Below are positions 1-7,256 of a DNA stretch of 9,831 nt, one piece after another. The DNA is taken from contig JAATEZ010000477.1 of the NCBI GenBank assembly GCA_015655485.1, positions 1 through 9,831 on the forward strand, read 5' to 3'. A program made the position numbers and the translations under genes. Source of the stretch: Lactobacillales bacterium (GTDB lineage: Bacteria > Bacillota > Bacilli > Lactobacillales > Vagococcaceae). The notes under the pieces were generated by a model. The model did no database searches. It was not told the DNA's origin and was given only the letters and a program-made list of their open reading frames with translations. Within the stretch, counting starts at the first letter, position 1, and each line of letters begins with the position of its first letter.

Positions 1-1
1 A

Positions 2-1594
2 AAAGGATTTAATCCTGATCCCAGTATTTGCCGCGTTGGCGAGGATTATTATATGGCTGTATCTACTTTTGAATGGTTTCCTGGTGTTCAAATCCACCAC
101 TCTAAAGATTTAGTGAATTGGCATCTAGTTAGTCAGCCGTTGCAACGCGTTTCTCAGATAAATATGCTTGGAAATCCGGATTCCGGCGGCGTATGGGCCC
201 CATGTTTAAGCTATGCCGAAGGGAAATATTGGCTGATATACTCAGATGTAAAAGTTGTTGAAGGAGATGTTTTTAAAGATGTGACTAATTATTTGGTCAC
301 ATGTGAAACTATTAACGGTTCTTGGTCTGAACCAATCTATATGAATACATCAGGATTTGATCCATCATTATTTCATGATAAGGATGGAAGAAAATATTTT
401 GTAAATATGGTTTGGGATTATCGTCCTAAGAATCATCGCTTTTATGGAATTGTCCTTCAAGAATATTCAGACAAAGAAAAAAAATTGACTGGGGAGAAAA
501 AAATTATTTTCAAAGGAACAGATATTGGATTAACGGAGGCACCACATCTCTATCATATAGGAGAATATTATTATTTATTAGTAGCAGAAGGTGGAACTAA
601 ATTTGAACATGCAGCGACCATTGCTCGTTCAAAAAAAATCAATGGGCCTTACGAAGTTCATCCTGAAAATCCGCTCTTGACCTCTTGGCCAGATCCAAGA
701 AACCCATTGCAAAAAGCAGGTCATGCTTCTTTAGTCGAGACGATAGAAGGTCAATGGTACCTTGCTCATTTAATGAGCCGGCCTATTAAGATCCCTAATC
801 AGAAATTATTAGAAAATAGAGGTTATTGTCCTTTAGGCAGGGAAACATCGATTCAAAAGATTATATGGAAAAATGACTGGCCATTTGTTTTGGATGGACC
901 TTCCCCAAGCATGAATGTCGATGCTCCGGGGAATCATGAATATCCTTGGGAAATAGATTATGATGTAAAAGACAATTTCGATAAAACAGTTTTAAATCGG
1001 CATTTTAATACTTTACGAATTCCCTTTAATGAAAAAATTGGATCTTTAACAGAACGGCCAAGCTTTTTGCGCTTATATGGACGTGAGTCTGTACACTCTC
1101 TCTTCACTCAATCATTAGTAGCAAGAAGATGGCAATCTTTAGAATTTGAGGCTGAGACATATATGGAATTTTCCCCAGAATCATTTCAACAGTTTGCTGG
1201 GCTTATCTGTTATTACAATACTCGTAACTGGGTTAGTTTTCATCTGTCGCATGATGAAAAGAAAGGCAGGGTTTTAAATATATTATCCTGTGATCGTTTT
1301 GAAGTTCGTTTGCCAATTGAGGGTGATGAAATTATCGTACCAAAAAAATCTTTAGGTGTTTATTTGAGAGTAACGGTAGCCAATCTAAATTATTACTTCT
1401 CATATTCTTTTGATGGAGAAGTTTGGGAAAAAATCAATCAATTGTTTTATACGTATAAACTTTCAGATGATTACACGGCACTGGATCAGGGAGGTTTTTT
1501 TACCGGGGCTTTTGTCGGTATGCATTGTGTTGATTTAAGCGGGGATCGAAAACCGGCAGATTTTGATTACTTTAAATATATAGAAAAAGAGTAA
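2..1594 (+). CDS. Glycoside hydrolase family 43 beta-xylosidase (5'-partial)
   Basis: Likely an intracellular beta-1,4-xylosidase (possibly with alpha-L-arabinofuranosidase activity) that releases xylose from imported xylo-oligosaccharides. The frame is open from the window edge. The ATG at 53 is internal, because the 17 codons before it encode the family's N-terminal signature NPDPSICRVGEDYY. Catalytic residues are visible: the general base Asp in NPDPS (17-19), the pKa-modulating Asp in GFDPSLF (359-361) and the general acid Glu in LTEAPHLY (536-538). Their spacing (114 and 59 codons) agrees with the D15/D128/E187 pattern I recall for Geobacillus XynB3, so only about nine residues should be missing. 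The five-bladed propeller is followed, from about in-window residue 320, by the C-terminal concanavalin-like sandwich that caps the active site in this subfamily. No signal peptide is visible, but the true N-terminus is outside the window. It ends just before a good terminator. Exact substrate is inferred. Confidence 0.93.
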   Translation, partial: KGFNPDPSICRVGEDYYMAVSTFEWFPGVQIHHSKDLVNWHLVSQPLQRVSQINMLGNPDSGGVWAPCLSYAEGKYWLIYSDVKVVEGDVFKDVTNYLVTCETINGSWSEPIYMNTSGFDPSLFHDKDGRKYFVNMVWDYRPKNHRFYGIVLQEYSDKEKKLTGEKKIIFKGTDIGLTEAPHLYHIGEYYYLLVAEGGTKFEHAATIARSKKINGPYEVHPENPLLTSWPDPRNPLQKAGHASLVETIEGQWYLAHLMSRPIKIPNQKLLENRGYCPLGRETSIQKIIWKNDWPFVLDGPSPSMNVDAPGNHEYPWEIDYDVKDNFDKTVLNRHFNTLRIPFNEKIGSLTERPSFLRLYGRESVHSLFTQSLVARRWQSLEFEAETYMEFSPESFQQFAGLICYYNTRNWVSFHLSHDEKKGRVLNILSCDRFEVRLPIEGDEIIVPKKSLGVYLRVTVANLNYYFSYSFDGEVWEKINQLFYTYKLSDDYTALDQGGFFTGAFVGMHCVDLSGDRKPADFDYFKYIEKE

Positions 1595-1617
1595 CACTGC
1601 CAGGAGTGATCAACGCT

Positions 1618-1656
1618 AAAAAAGTGGAAACATCAGTTATAGGTTCCGCTTTTTTT
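1618..1656 (+). terminator. Intrinsic terminator after the GH43 gene
   Basis: The arms AAAAAAGTGGAA (1618-1629) and TTCCGCTTTTTT (1644-1655) form a 12-bp stem with one G-T wobble around a 14-base loop, and a T run closes the right arm. It lies 23 bases after the GH43 stop, so the xylosidase unit probably ends here. Confidence 0.8.
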
Positions 1657-1907
1657 GTAATTAGAGCAAGAATTTGCGAATTTTAAAAAAATGTCCAATA
1701 ATTTGCCAAAAAATTTGATTAACTTTAGAGAAGAAAAATCTTTAGATGACTTTATATGAAAATGCTGCTGGATTTAATGGATAACATTACCGATTATTCG
1801 CAGACATTTTTAATTGAAACATTTAATGAGAAGGTTGTTGAAGTAGTTTGTGTACGAATTAAAAATCAATCTTAAAAAGTTGAATAGACCGCTGAAGGAG
1901 TCAATCG

Positions 1908-1933
1908 TTCAAGAGTACTGCATAGTATATAAT
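1908..1933 (+). promoter_or_regulatory. Possible promoter of the MIP gene
   Basis: A perfect -10 hexamer TATAAT sits at 1928-1933. The -35 side is poor: TTCAAG at 1908-1913 gives only a 14-base spacer, and the hexamer at the ideal 17-base spacing (1905-1910, TCGTTC) is weak. If used, the leader would be about 100 bases long. Confidence 0.3.
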
Positions 1934-2006
1934 CTAAGATAATGATAAATAAAACATGGATAAAGGCAAGGTACGAAAAATTTTGCATGGAAAGGTTATA
2001 AAATTT

Positions 2007-2030
2007 GAGGGTCGGTTGACCTTTTTGGAG
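2007..2030 (+). promoter_or_regulatory. Ribosome site with adjacent small hairpin, MIP leader
   Basis: GGAG at 2027-2030 lies 9 bases before ATG 2040, a normal Shine-Dalgarno spacing that fixes the start. Just upstream, GGTC (2010-2013) and GACC (2018-2021) form a short inverted repeat around a GGTT loop, extendable with weak pairs to 2007/2024. The hairpin does not cover GGAG itself, so a regulatory role is only a possibility. Confidence 0.45.
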
Positions 2031-2039
2031 AGAAAATAA

Positions 2040-2705
2040 ATGTTTTTAGGCGAATTAGTTTCTACCTATTTATTACTTTTTCTAGGATTAGGTAGCGGTT
2101 TTATAATGAAAGAAAATTCCACTCCAGCAAAAGTTGGAATTAGTTGGGGAGGAGCGGTGATTATTGGATCTATTGCGGGTGTGAAATTAGGAAGTTTTAA
2201 TATGAATCCGGTTTTTTCACTTGTAGAAGGATTAAATCAGCAATCAACTGTTTGGCAAGTTCTATCTCAAATAGCTGGTCAAAGTGCTGGAGCAACTATG
2301 GCAGTTGTGGTATTGCTTAGATTATTTGGTCATAGCAAAAATGAGTTGCAGCTAAAGCAATTTGCTGCAATTGCCAGTTCTTCAGCTAGAGTAAAAAATT
2401 TTTTTATTGAATTATTAGGAACATTTATCATGTTGGGTGCTGCTGCTGTTTTTGATGATATTTCTATAACTGGCTATTTAAAAATAGCTTTTATGGGATC
2501 TGTTATAGCATTTTTAATTACTGCGATTGGTCCGATCACAGGAGCTTCATTTAATCCAGTTAGAGATTTATTTCCTAGATATATATTTTTTGTTTACCAG
2601 AAAAAAAAAGGAATATCAATAAATGCGACTAATAGTATAATTTCTGCCAGTGTTGCTCCTTTATTAGCTGCTGTTTTTTTTAGTTTTTTTTTACGGTTTT
2701 TTTAA
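2040..2705 (+). CDS. MIP-family channel (aquaporin/glycerol facilitator-like) with NPV/NPV motifs
   Basis: A predicted integral membrane channel for water, glycerol or other small neutral solutes. The 221-residue protein has the family layout of six hydrophobic segments (about 1-22, 32-52, 74-96, 118-138, 145-166, 195-219) plus two half-helix loops. The N-terminal FLGELVSTYLLLFLGLGSGF matches the usual start of these proteins. Both pore-forming signatures are altered: the first reads MNPVFS (N56-P57-V58; valine codon GTT 2211-2213) and the second FNPVRD (N172-P173-V174; GTT 2559-2561), where nearly all members have NPA. The usual SGAH before the first motif is also absent, and the normal Gly after RDL is Phe. 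The selectivity-filter Arg175 is kept, and Asp176 after it is typical of glycerol-conducting members. Length is at the short end for the family. The gene is very AT-rich, with long homopolymer runs near its 3' end. It stands alone, with no glycerol kinase beside it, so the substrate cannot be told from context. Confidence 0.85.
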   Translation: MFLGELVSTYLLLFLGLGSGFIMKENSTPAKVGISWGGAVIIGSIAGVKLGSFNMNPVFSLVEGLNQQSTVWQVLSQIAGQSAGATMAVVVLLRLFGHSKNELQLKQFAAIASSSARVKNFFIELLGTFIMLGAAAVFDDISITGYLKIAFMGSVIAFLITAIGPITGASFNPVRDLFPRYIFFVYQKKKGISINATNSIISASVAPLLAAVFFSFFLRFF

Positions 2706-2720
2706 GTAGAAAGTATAATG

Positions 2721-2757
2721 TAATAACCATTTTTTTAATTACTTGGATAGGTTATTA
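2721..2757 (+). repeat. Inverted repeat after the MIP gene
   Basis: TAATAACC (2721-2728) and GGTTATTA (2750-2757) are perfect 8-bp complements around a 21-base loop that contains a T7 run. There is no U-tail after the right arm, so it is a poor terminator. It may be a weak processing stem or an operator-like site. Confidence 0.4.
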
Positions 2758-2802
2758 ATCTAATGAAACAGTGAGGCGACTTCAATCCGCAAGCCGCGTT
2801 GC

Positions 2803-2831
2803 TTGACGATATTTTCTTTATTGTTTATGCT
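2803..2831 (+). promoter_or_regulatory. Promoter of the aldo/keto reductase gene
   Basis: TTGACG (2803-2808), a 17-base spacer and TATGCT (2826-2831) make a good sigma-A promoter, predicting a start near 2838 and a leader of about 45 bases. It lies inside the longer possible reading frame that begins at TTG 2799 and so argues against that start. A 5-bp inverted repeat CAAGC/GCTTG (2790-2794/2801-2805) overlaps the -35 element and could be an operator. Confidence 0.6.
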
Positions 2832-2882
2832 TTTATTAGAGCAAGGTTTCTATTCTTAGGAAATGTAGAGGAGAATCAGCAG

Positions 2883-3692
2883 ATGGAAAATTTTATTTTA
2901 TCAAATGGCCTAAAAATCCCTGCAGTCGGTACAGGAACGAATACGTATGGAAAAGAAGAGAATCAGTATATGGGAAAACTGAATGGTGATTTTAGTGCTT
3001 TGAATTCAGCGATAAAAGCTGGCTATCGGCTGATTGATACAGCTATCGCTTATCGGAATGAAGCAGGAGTCGGAGAGAGCGTGTTTAATAGCGGGGTGGC
3101 AAGAGCTGAATTTTTCTTGACTACCAAGATTCCGGCAGGAGATGAATATATAGGTTCAAAAGAATTAGCACGACAAACGGTTGAGAATAGTTTGAAAAAT
3201 TTAAAAACTGACTACATCGATTTGTATTTGATCCATTTTCCGATTGAAGATGAGAACAAATTAAAGCAAACGTGGGAAGTGCTGGAATCTTTCGTCGACC
3301 AGGGAAAGATCAAATCTATCGGGGTATCTAATTTCGAAGTCGCTCATCTTGAAACACTTAAAAAATATGCCCGCATTCAGCCTGCTGTGGATCAAATCCA
3401 GTCCAACCCAAGTCTTTGGAATCAAGAACTGATCGATTATCTGCTAAAAAATAATATTCAACCCGAAGCATGGGGGCCATTAAGTAAAATCACTGATATT
3501 CAAATCAAAAAAATAGAAAAAATCGCTGCTAATTATGGAAAAAATTGGGGACAAATCATTTTACGCTACCAAATTCAAAGGGGAGTCGTTGTTATTCCAA
3601 AATCTCACGATCCAAGACGCCAGCAATCGAATCTAGAATTGTTTGATTTTTCTTTGACTGGGCCAGAAGTCGCTGCGATTGAATCATTGTAA
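2883..3692 (+). CDS. Aldo/keto reductase family oxidoreductase
   Basis: A cytosolic NADPH-dependent reductase of carbonyl compounds, 269 residues, a single (beta/alpha)8 barrel. The AKR catalytic tetrad is present: Asp52 and Tyr57 in the LIDTAIAYRNEAGVGE block, Lys82 in TTKIP and His118 in DLYLIHFP. The strand motif GKIKSIGVSNF (141-151) and the cofactor-binding block VVVIPKS with downstream R and N (about 236-250) are also typical. The substrate-side segment reads VDQIQSNPSLWN where most relatives have QIEYHP, and AWGPLSK replaces the common AYSPLG, so the substrate may be unusual. Start choice: the frame stays open back to TTG 2799, but AGAGGAGA at 2867-2874 lies 9 bases before ATG 2883, the protein family begins there, and a promoter overlaps the extension. 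No terminator is seen before ohr 121 bases downstream, so read-through is possible. Physiological substrate unknown. Confidence 0.92.
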   Translation: MENFILSNGLKIPAVGTGTNTYGKEENQYMGKLNGDFSALNSAIKAGYRLIDTAIAYRNEAGVGESVFNSGVARAEFFLTTKIPAGDEYIGSKELARQTVENSLKNLKTDYIDLYLIHFPIEDENKLKQTWEVLESFVDQGKIKSIGVSNFEVAHLETLKKYARIQPAVDQIQSNPSLWNQELIDYLLKNNIQPEAWGPLSKITDIQIKKIEKIAANYGKNWGQIILRYQIQRGVVVIPKSHDPRRQQSNLELFDFSLTGPEVAAIESL

Positions 3693-3724
3693 GATGAGCA
3701 GCCTGTTTTTTTAAAGCGGATACT

Positions 3725-3751
3725 TTGCTAAAAATAAGATAGTGTGATAAA
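3725..3751 (+). promoter_or_regulatory. Possible promoter ahead of ohr
   Basis: TTGCTA (3725-3730) and GATAAA (3746-3751), preceded by a TG extended -10 at 3743-3744, are separated by a slightly short 15-base spacer. If real, ohr has its own promoter in addition to any read-through from the reductase gene. I saw no palindrome resembling an OhrR operator here. Confidence 0.3.
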
Positions 3752-3813
3752 ACGAAGATAGAGAAAAGTCTTTTTTTAACTGACTTCAATCAAAAAATTA
3801 GGAGGAAAACAAT

Positions 3814-4254
3814 ATGACAGAATCAAAAAATTTATATACAGCCAAAGCAATCAATACTGGCGGGCGTAACGGGGAGAGCCATACTCCGGATGGTTCATTT
3901 TCAGTACGAGTTTCAGCACCCAAAGAGATGGGCGGAGCAGGGCAGGGGAGCAATCCGGAACAACTATTTGCTTTAGGCTACAGTGCATGTTTCAACTCTG
4001 CATTGGAGCATAAGCTGAGAGAAGCGAAAGTGAAAGGAAAGACACAAGTGGAGGCAGATGTGTCGATCAATCCTGATCCAGCAGATAACGGCTATAAATT
4101 ATCTGTTGTTTTAACGGTCTCTATAGAAAATCAAACATTAGCAGAAACACAGAAATTTGCTGATCAGGCACACAGCTTCTGTCCTTATTCAAAAGCAACA
4201 CGCGGTAATATTGATGTGAAAGTTTTAGTTGTGGAGTATAAAGAGGCAGAATAA
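3814..4254 (+). CDS. ohr: Ohr-type organic hydroperoxide resistance peroxiredoxin
   Basis: A thiol peroxidase of the Ohr/OsmC family that reduces organic (fatty acid) hydroperoxides to alcohols in the cytosol, in known members using lipoylated protein as reductant and acting as a dimer. The 146-residue length is typical. Both redox cysteines are present: peroxidatic Cys59 in GYSACF and resolving Cys123 in HSFCPYSKATRGN. The Arg18 (GGRNGES) and Glu49 (NPEQLFA) that activate Cys59 in the family are also there, and NPEQLFALGYSACF is the Ohr signature. AGGAGG at 3800-3805 is a strong ribosome site 8 bases before the ATG. No ohrR regulator gene lies in the window, so control may come from elsewhere. 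The adjacent aldo/keto reductase could help detoxify lipid-derived aldehydes, but that link is inference. The gene is followed by a strong terminator. Confidence 0.95.
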   Translation: MTESKNLYTAKAINTGGRNGESHTPDGSFSVRVSAPKEMGGAGQGSNPEQLFALGYSACFNSALEHKLREAKVKGKTQVEADVSINPDPADNGYKLSVVLTVSIENQTLAETQKFADQAHSFCPYSKATRGNIDVKVLVVEYKEAE

Positions 4255-4277
4255 TAAGAATGCTCTGAAAATATGAA

Positions 4278-4324
4278 AGAATAGTTTAGCGGCCTTAAAA
4301 TCAATGGCGCTGGACTATTTTTTT
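4278..4324 (+). terminator. Intrinsic terminator after ohr
   Basis: The arms at 4280-4291 (AATAGTTTAGCG) and 4308-4319 (CGCTGGACTATT) pair over 12 bp with two G-T wobbles. The loop is 16 bases, and the T run reaches 4324. This insulates the ohr unit from relA. Confidence 0.88.
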
Positions 4325-4358
4325 GAAGAGCAGCGCGGAATTATTTTTGAGCGGCTGT

Positions 4359-4424
4359 TGAGCTGATCAAAGATTTGCATGAATTATTTCAAAGCTGAAC
4401 TTAAGCAGAAATATTTTCAGCTCA
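4359..4424 (+). repeat. Competing inverted repeats upstream of the relA promoter
   Basis: TTCAGCTCA at 4416-4424 can pair with TGAGCTGA (4359-4366, 8 bp) or with AGCTGAA (4393-4399, 7 bp), but not both at once. The block ends 13 bases before the relA -35. It could be an operator or chance; no neighbouring gene explains it. Confidence 0.3.
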
Positions 4425-4437
4425 TGGACGAATTCAA

Positions 4438-4466
4438 TTGAAAAAAATGAGGAAAATCGGTATAAT
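4438..4466 (+). promoter_or_regulatory. Promoter of the relA-dtd operon
   Basis: TTGAAA (4438-4443), exactly 17 bases, then the consensus TATAAT (4461-4466). This is the best sigma-A promoter in the window. Transcription would start near 4473, giving a leader of about 90 bases. Confidence 0.88.
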
Positions 4467-4472
4467 GAAGGT

Positions 4473-4563
4473 AAGTTAAAGTTGGGAAAAAAGCGCTGCT
4501 TTGAGTGGGGCTTTCTTTTTTAGCTTTATTATTTTAGGGAACCTCTGAGGGAGTGAAAAATAA
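4473..4563 (+). promoter_or_regulatory. relA leader with attenuator-like hairpin and ribosome site
   Basis: Between the promoter and relA, AAAGC (4490-4494) can pair with any of three GCTTT copies: 4498-4502, 4510-4514 or 4523-4527. The pairing with 4510-4514 can be extended past a bulged C and is followed directly by a T run to 4521, as in an intrinsic terminator. The ribosome site is GAGGGAG (4547-4553), 10 bases before ATG 4564. The arrangement is compatible with transcription attenuation of relA, but the stems are short and no known riboswitch or T-box motif is recognised. Confidence 0.35.
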
Positions 4564-6783
4564 ATGCCAAAAGAAAAGGATTATACTGGGCCGAGTGTCC
4601 TTAAAATAGTAGCCGATTATATGAGTGAAGAGCATGTAGCTTTTGTAGCAAAGGCTTGTGATTACGCAGAAAAAGCCCATGTTGGACAGATTAGAAAATC
4701 TGGCGAACCCTATATCATTCATCCCATTCAAGTTGCGGGAATCTTGGCCGAATTACATATGGATCCCTATACTGTAGCAACAGGCTTTCTGCATGATGTT
4801 GTGGAAGATACGGATGTCACGCTAGATGATTTAAAGCGTGAATTTGGGAATGATGTGGCCATGCTGGTGGATGGTGTCACTAAATTAGGTAAAATCCAAT
4901 ATCAGTCGCATGAAGAACAATTGGCTGAAAATCACCGGAAAATGTTATTAGCCATGGCACAGGATCTGCGGGTCATCATGGTGAAGCTGGCTGATAGGCT
5001 GCATAATATGCGGACTTTAAAACACTTAAGAGAAGATAAACAGCGCCGGATCGCGCAGGAAACTATGGAGATCTATGCTCCGTTGGCGCATCGCTTAGGG
5101 ATCAGCAGGATCAAGTGGGAACTGGAAGATACTGCTCTGCGTTATCTGAACCCGCGCCAATACTATCGCATCGTTCATTTGATGCAATCGAAAAGAGATG
5201 AACGGGAAGCCTATATTACCGAAACCGTGGAAGAGATCCGGGTGGCAACCGAAGATTTGGATATTTTTGCAGAAATCTATGGTCGTCCAAAACATATTTA
5301 TTCTATTTACCGCAAGATGAAAGATCAGAAAAAAGAATTTAGTGAGATCTATGACCTATTGGCGATCCGCGTAGTGGTGGATTCGATCAAGGACTGTTAT
5401 GCAGTTTTAGGAGCGATCCATACACAATGGACACCGATGCCGGGCAGATTTAAAGACTATATCGCCATGCCCAAAGCAAATATGTATCAATCGATCCATA
5501 CTACGGTTATTGGACCCAAAGGAAATCCGGTAGAAGTGCAGATCCGAACGCATGAAATGCATCAGGTAGCCGAATTCGGAGTCGCCGCACATTGGGCTTA
5601 TAAAGAAGGCAAGACGGATAAAGTAGAGGAAAATGGTACGGACAAACAAGTCAGCTGGTTTAGAGAAATCATTGAGTTACAGGATGAGAGCCGGGATGCA
5701 GCTGATTTTATGGAGAGTGTCAAGGGGGACATTTTTAGTGATAAAGTGTATGTTTTTACTCCTAAAGGGGATGTAACAGAACTGCCAAAGGGATCGGGCC
5801 CTTTAGATTTTGCTTATAGCATCCATACTGAGGTCGGAAACAAGATGACTGGAGCTAAAGTCAATGGGAAAATGGTCCCCTTGGATTATAAACTGAAAAA
5901 CGGCGATATCATTGAAGTACTTACTTCTCCCAGTTCTTTTGGGCCCAGTCGTGACTGGGTAAATATGGTTGCTACCAGCAAGGCCCGCAATAAAATCAAA
6001 CGATTTTTTAAAGTCCAAGAACGGGATATGAATATTGTCAAGGGGCGTAATTTGCTGGAAAAATTCTTACAGGACAATGATTTTATTCCTAAAGAATTTT
6101 TGACCAAAAGCAAGCTTGTAGAAGCTTTGGACCGATTTAATTTTCATAGTGAAGACGATTTGTACGCCGCTATCGGCTATGGTGAAGTCACAGCTTTAAC
6201 GGTCATGAATAAATTGACTGAAAAAGAGCGCCGTGAGCGTGAAAGAATTAAACAGCAGCAAGCAGAAGATGATTTTCTGACGCAGCCTGCTTCGAAGAAA
6301 GAACCGGAAAAAATGAAGGTGCGCCATGAAGGCGGGATCGTTATTCAAGGTATCGATAATTTATTGATCCGCATCAGCCGTTGCTGCAACCCAGTTCCAG
6401 GTGATCCTATTGTGGGTTATATCACTAAGGGCAGAGGGATCTCCATCCATCGAGCCGATTGTCCCAATGTACAGCATTCTGAAGATCTTCAGAACCGTTT
6501 GATCGAAGTAGAATGGGAAGATGCCAAATTAAATCAAGGCAAAGAATATGATGCAGATTTAGAAATTTATGGTTATAATCGTTCCGGTTTATTGAATGAT
6601 GTTTTGCAGGTGATCAGTTCCATGACCAAGAATCTTGTGAGTGTAGATGCGAAGCCCATCAAAAATAAAATGGCAACTTTGCGGATCACACTTGGGATAC
6701 AGAACTTAAACCAATTGGAACAAATTGTAGATAAAATCAAGACAGTCCCAGATGTATACAGTGTCAGGCGGACAAATGGGTAA
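4564..6783 (+). CDS. relA: Bifunctional (p)ppGpp synthetase/hydrolase (RelA/SpoT homologue, Rel)
   Basis: The long-form stringent-response enzyme. It makes (p)ppGpp from ATP plus GDP/GTP at starved ribosomes and also hydrolyses it. All domains are visible in 739 residues. The N-terminal HD hydrolase has His53, His77-Asp78 (FLHDVVEDTD) and Asp144, the positions I recall for streptococcal Rel, which predicts an active hydrolase. The synthetase spans about 240-345, with Asp264 (IYDLLAIR), Tyr308 in the MYQSIHT loop and Glu324 (PVEVQIRT). RFKD at 295-298 is the RxKD form of bifunctional enzymes rather than the ExDD of synthetase-only RelA. The TGS domain is about 393-455. A helical linker rich in Glu/Arg/Lys is near 550-590. 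The zinc-finger domain has Cys607-Cys608, His629 and Cys633. The C-terminal ACT domain is about 663-737. Length and residues are complete, with no sign of truncation. It has its own promoter and is followed after 22 bases by dtd. Confidence 0.98.
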   Translation: MPKEKDYTGPSVLKIVADYMSEEHVAFVAKACDYAEKAHVGQIRKSGEPYIIHPIQVAGILAELHMDPYTVATGFLHDVVEDTDVTLDDLKREFGNDVAMLVDGVTKLGKIQYQSHEEQLAENHRKMLLAMAQDLRVIMVKLADRLHNMRTLKHLREDKQRRIAQETMEIYAPLAHRLGISRIKWELEDTALRYLNPRQYYRIVHLMQSKRDEREAYITETVEEIRVATEDLDIFAEIYGRPKHIYSIYRKMKDQKKEFSEIYDLLAIRVVVDSIKDCYAVLGAIHTQWTPMPGRFKDYIAMPKANMYQSIHTTVIGPKGNPVEVQIRTHEMHQVAEFGVAAHWAYKEGKTDKVEENGTDKQVSWFREIIELQDESRDAADFMESVKGDIFSDKVYVFTPKGDVTELPKGSGPLDFAYSIHTEVGNKMTGAKVNGKMVPLDYKLKNGDIIEVLTSPSSFGPSRDWVNMVATSKARNKIKRFFKVQERDMNIVKGRNLLEKFLQDNDFIPKEFLTKSKLVEALDRFNFHSEDDLYAAIGYGEVTALTVMNKLTEKERRERERIKQQQAEDDFLTQPASKKEPEKMKVRHEGGIVIQGIDNLLIRISRCCNPVPGDPIVGYITKGRGISIHRADCPNVQHSEDLQNRLIEVEWEDAKLNQGKEYDADLEIYGYNRSGLLNDVLQVISSMTKNLVSVDAKPIKNKMATLRITLGIQNLNQLEQIVDKIKTVPDVYSVRRTNG

Positions 6784-6805
6784 GTAAAGAAAGGAAACGG
6801 ATAAC

Positions 6806-7252
6806 ATGCGGGTAGTGTTGCAGCGTGTCAGCCAAGCGGAGGTATCTATTGGAGGACAAAAAAAAGCCGAAATTGCTCAAGGCTTTCTCCTTTTGGTTGG
6901 TATTCATCAAGAGGACACAGAAAAGGACGTCAGTTATTTGGCGAATAAAATCAGCAAATTACGTGTTTTTGAAGATTCTGAGGATAAAATGAATTTAAGT
7001 ATTCAAGATATTAAAGGCAGTATTTTGTCCGTTTCCCAATTTACTTTATATGCCCAAACCAAAAAAGGAAATCGTCCCAGTTTTATTGAGGCTGGTGAAC
7101 CGGAACGAGCAAATCAACTCTATGAAAAATTTAATCAAGAACTACGCGACTTAGGCTCGCCTGTGATGACGGGCGAATTTGGTGCACATATGGAAGTTTC
7201 TTTAGTGAACGATGGACCAGTGACCATTATTTTAGACACAAAAAATCAATAA
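6806..7252 (+). CDS. dtd: D-aminoacyl-tRNA deacylase (D-Tyr-tRNA deacylase)
   Basis: A cytosolic homodimeric proofreading enzyme that hydrolyses D-amino acids (and glycine mischarged on tRNA-Ala) from tRNA. The 148-residue protein starts with the family's MRVVLQRVSQAEVSI, carries the active-site SQFTLYAQTKKGNRPSF block (Ser77, Gln78, Thr80) and ends with GEFGAHMEVSLVNDGPVT, whose Gly137-Pro138 is the cross-subunit Gly-cisPro that excludes L-substrates. AAAGGAAA near 6790-6797 is the ribosome site. The gap from the relA stop is 22 bases with no promoter or terminator between, so the two are almost certainly one transcript. This pairing is widespread in Firmicutes. A strong terminator follows at once. 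Confidence 0.97.
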   Translation: MRVVLQRVSQAEVSIGGQKKAEIAQGFLLLVGIHQEDTEKDVSYLANKISKLRVFEDSEDKMNLSIQDIKGSILSVSQFTLYAQTKKGNRPSFIEAGEPERANQLYEKFNQELRDLGSPVMTGEFGAHMEVSLVNDGPVTIILDTKNQ

Positions 7253-7256
7253 ACAG

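Larger units (their letters stand above)
1657..2039 (+). other. Gene-poor AT-rich gap with short overlapping open frames
   Basis: No recognised gene lies here. Three short plus-strand frames follow one another. ATG 1691 gives 22 codons ending at TGA 1757-1759. ATG 1756 gives 39 codons (begins MKMLLDLMDNITDY) ending at TAA 1873-1875, and its start overlaps the previous stop as ATGA. A third frame is open without a clear start up to TAA near 1942 and contains KLNRPLKESIVQEY. None has a convincing ribosome site, so this could be the remains of a frameshifted small gene or chance. I do not recognise the peptides. The right end holds the presumed promoter and leader of the MIP gene. Confidence 0.25.

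Noticed and set aside
2799..2882. N-terminal extension of the aldo/keto reductase from TTG 2799
   Set aside because: The 28 added residues are hydrophobic and unlike the family, a promoter overlaps them, and a strong ribosome site points to ATG 2883.
3592..3789. 65-codon minus-strand frame at the end of the reductase gene
   Set aside because: It overlaps the conserved cofactor-binding region of the reductase and has no family resemblance.
5407..6113. Several minus-strand frames of 70-80 codons inside relA
   Set aside because: They are shadows of the conserved synthetase and TGS coding sequence and lack initiation signals.
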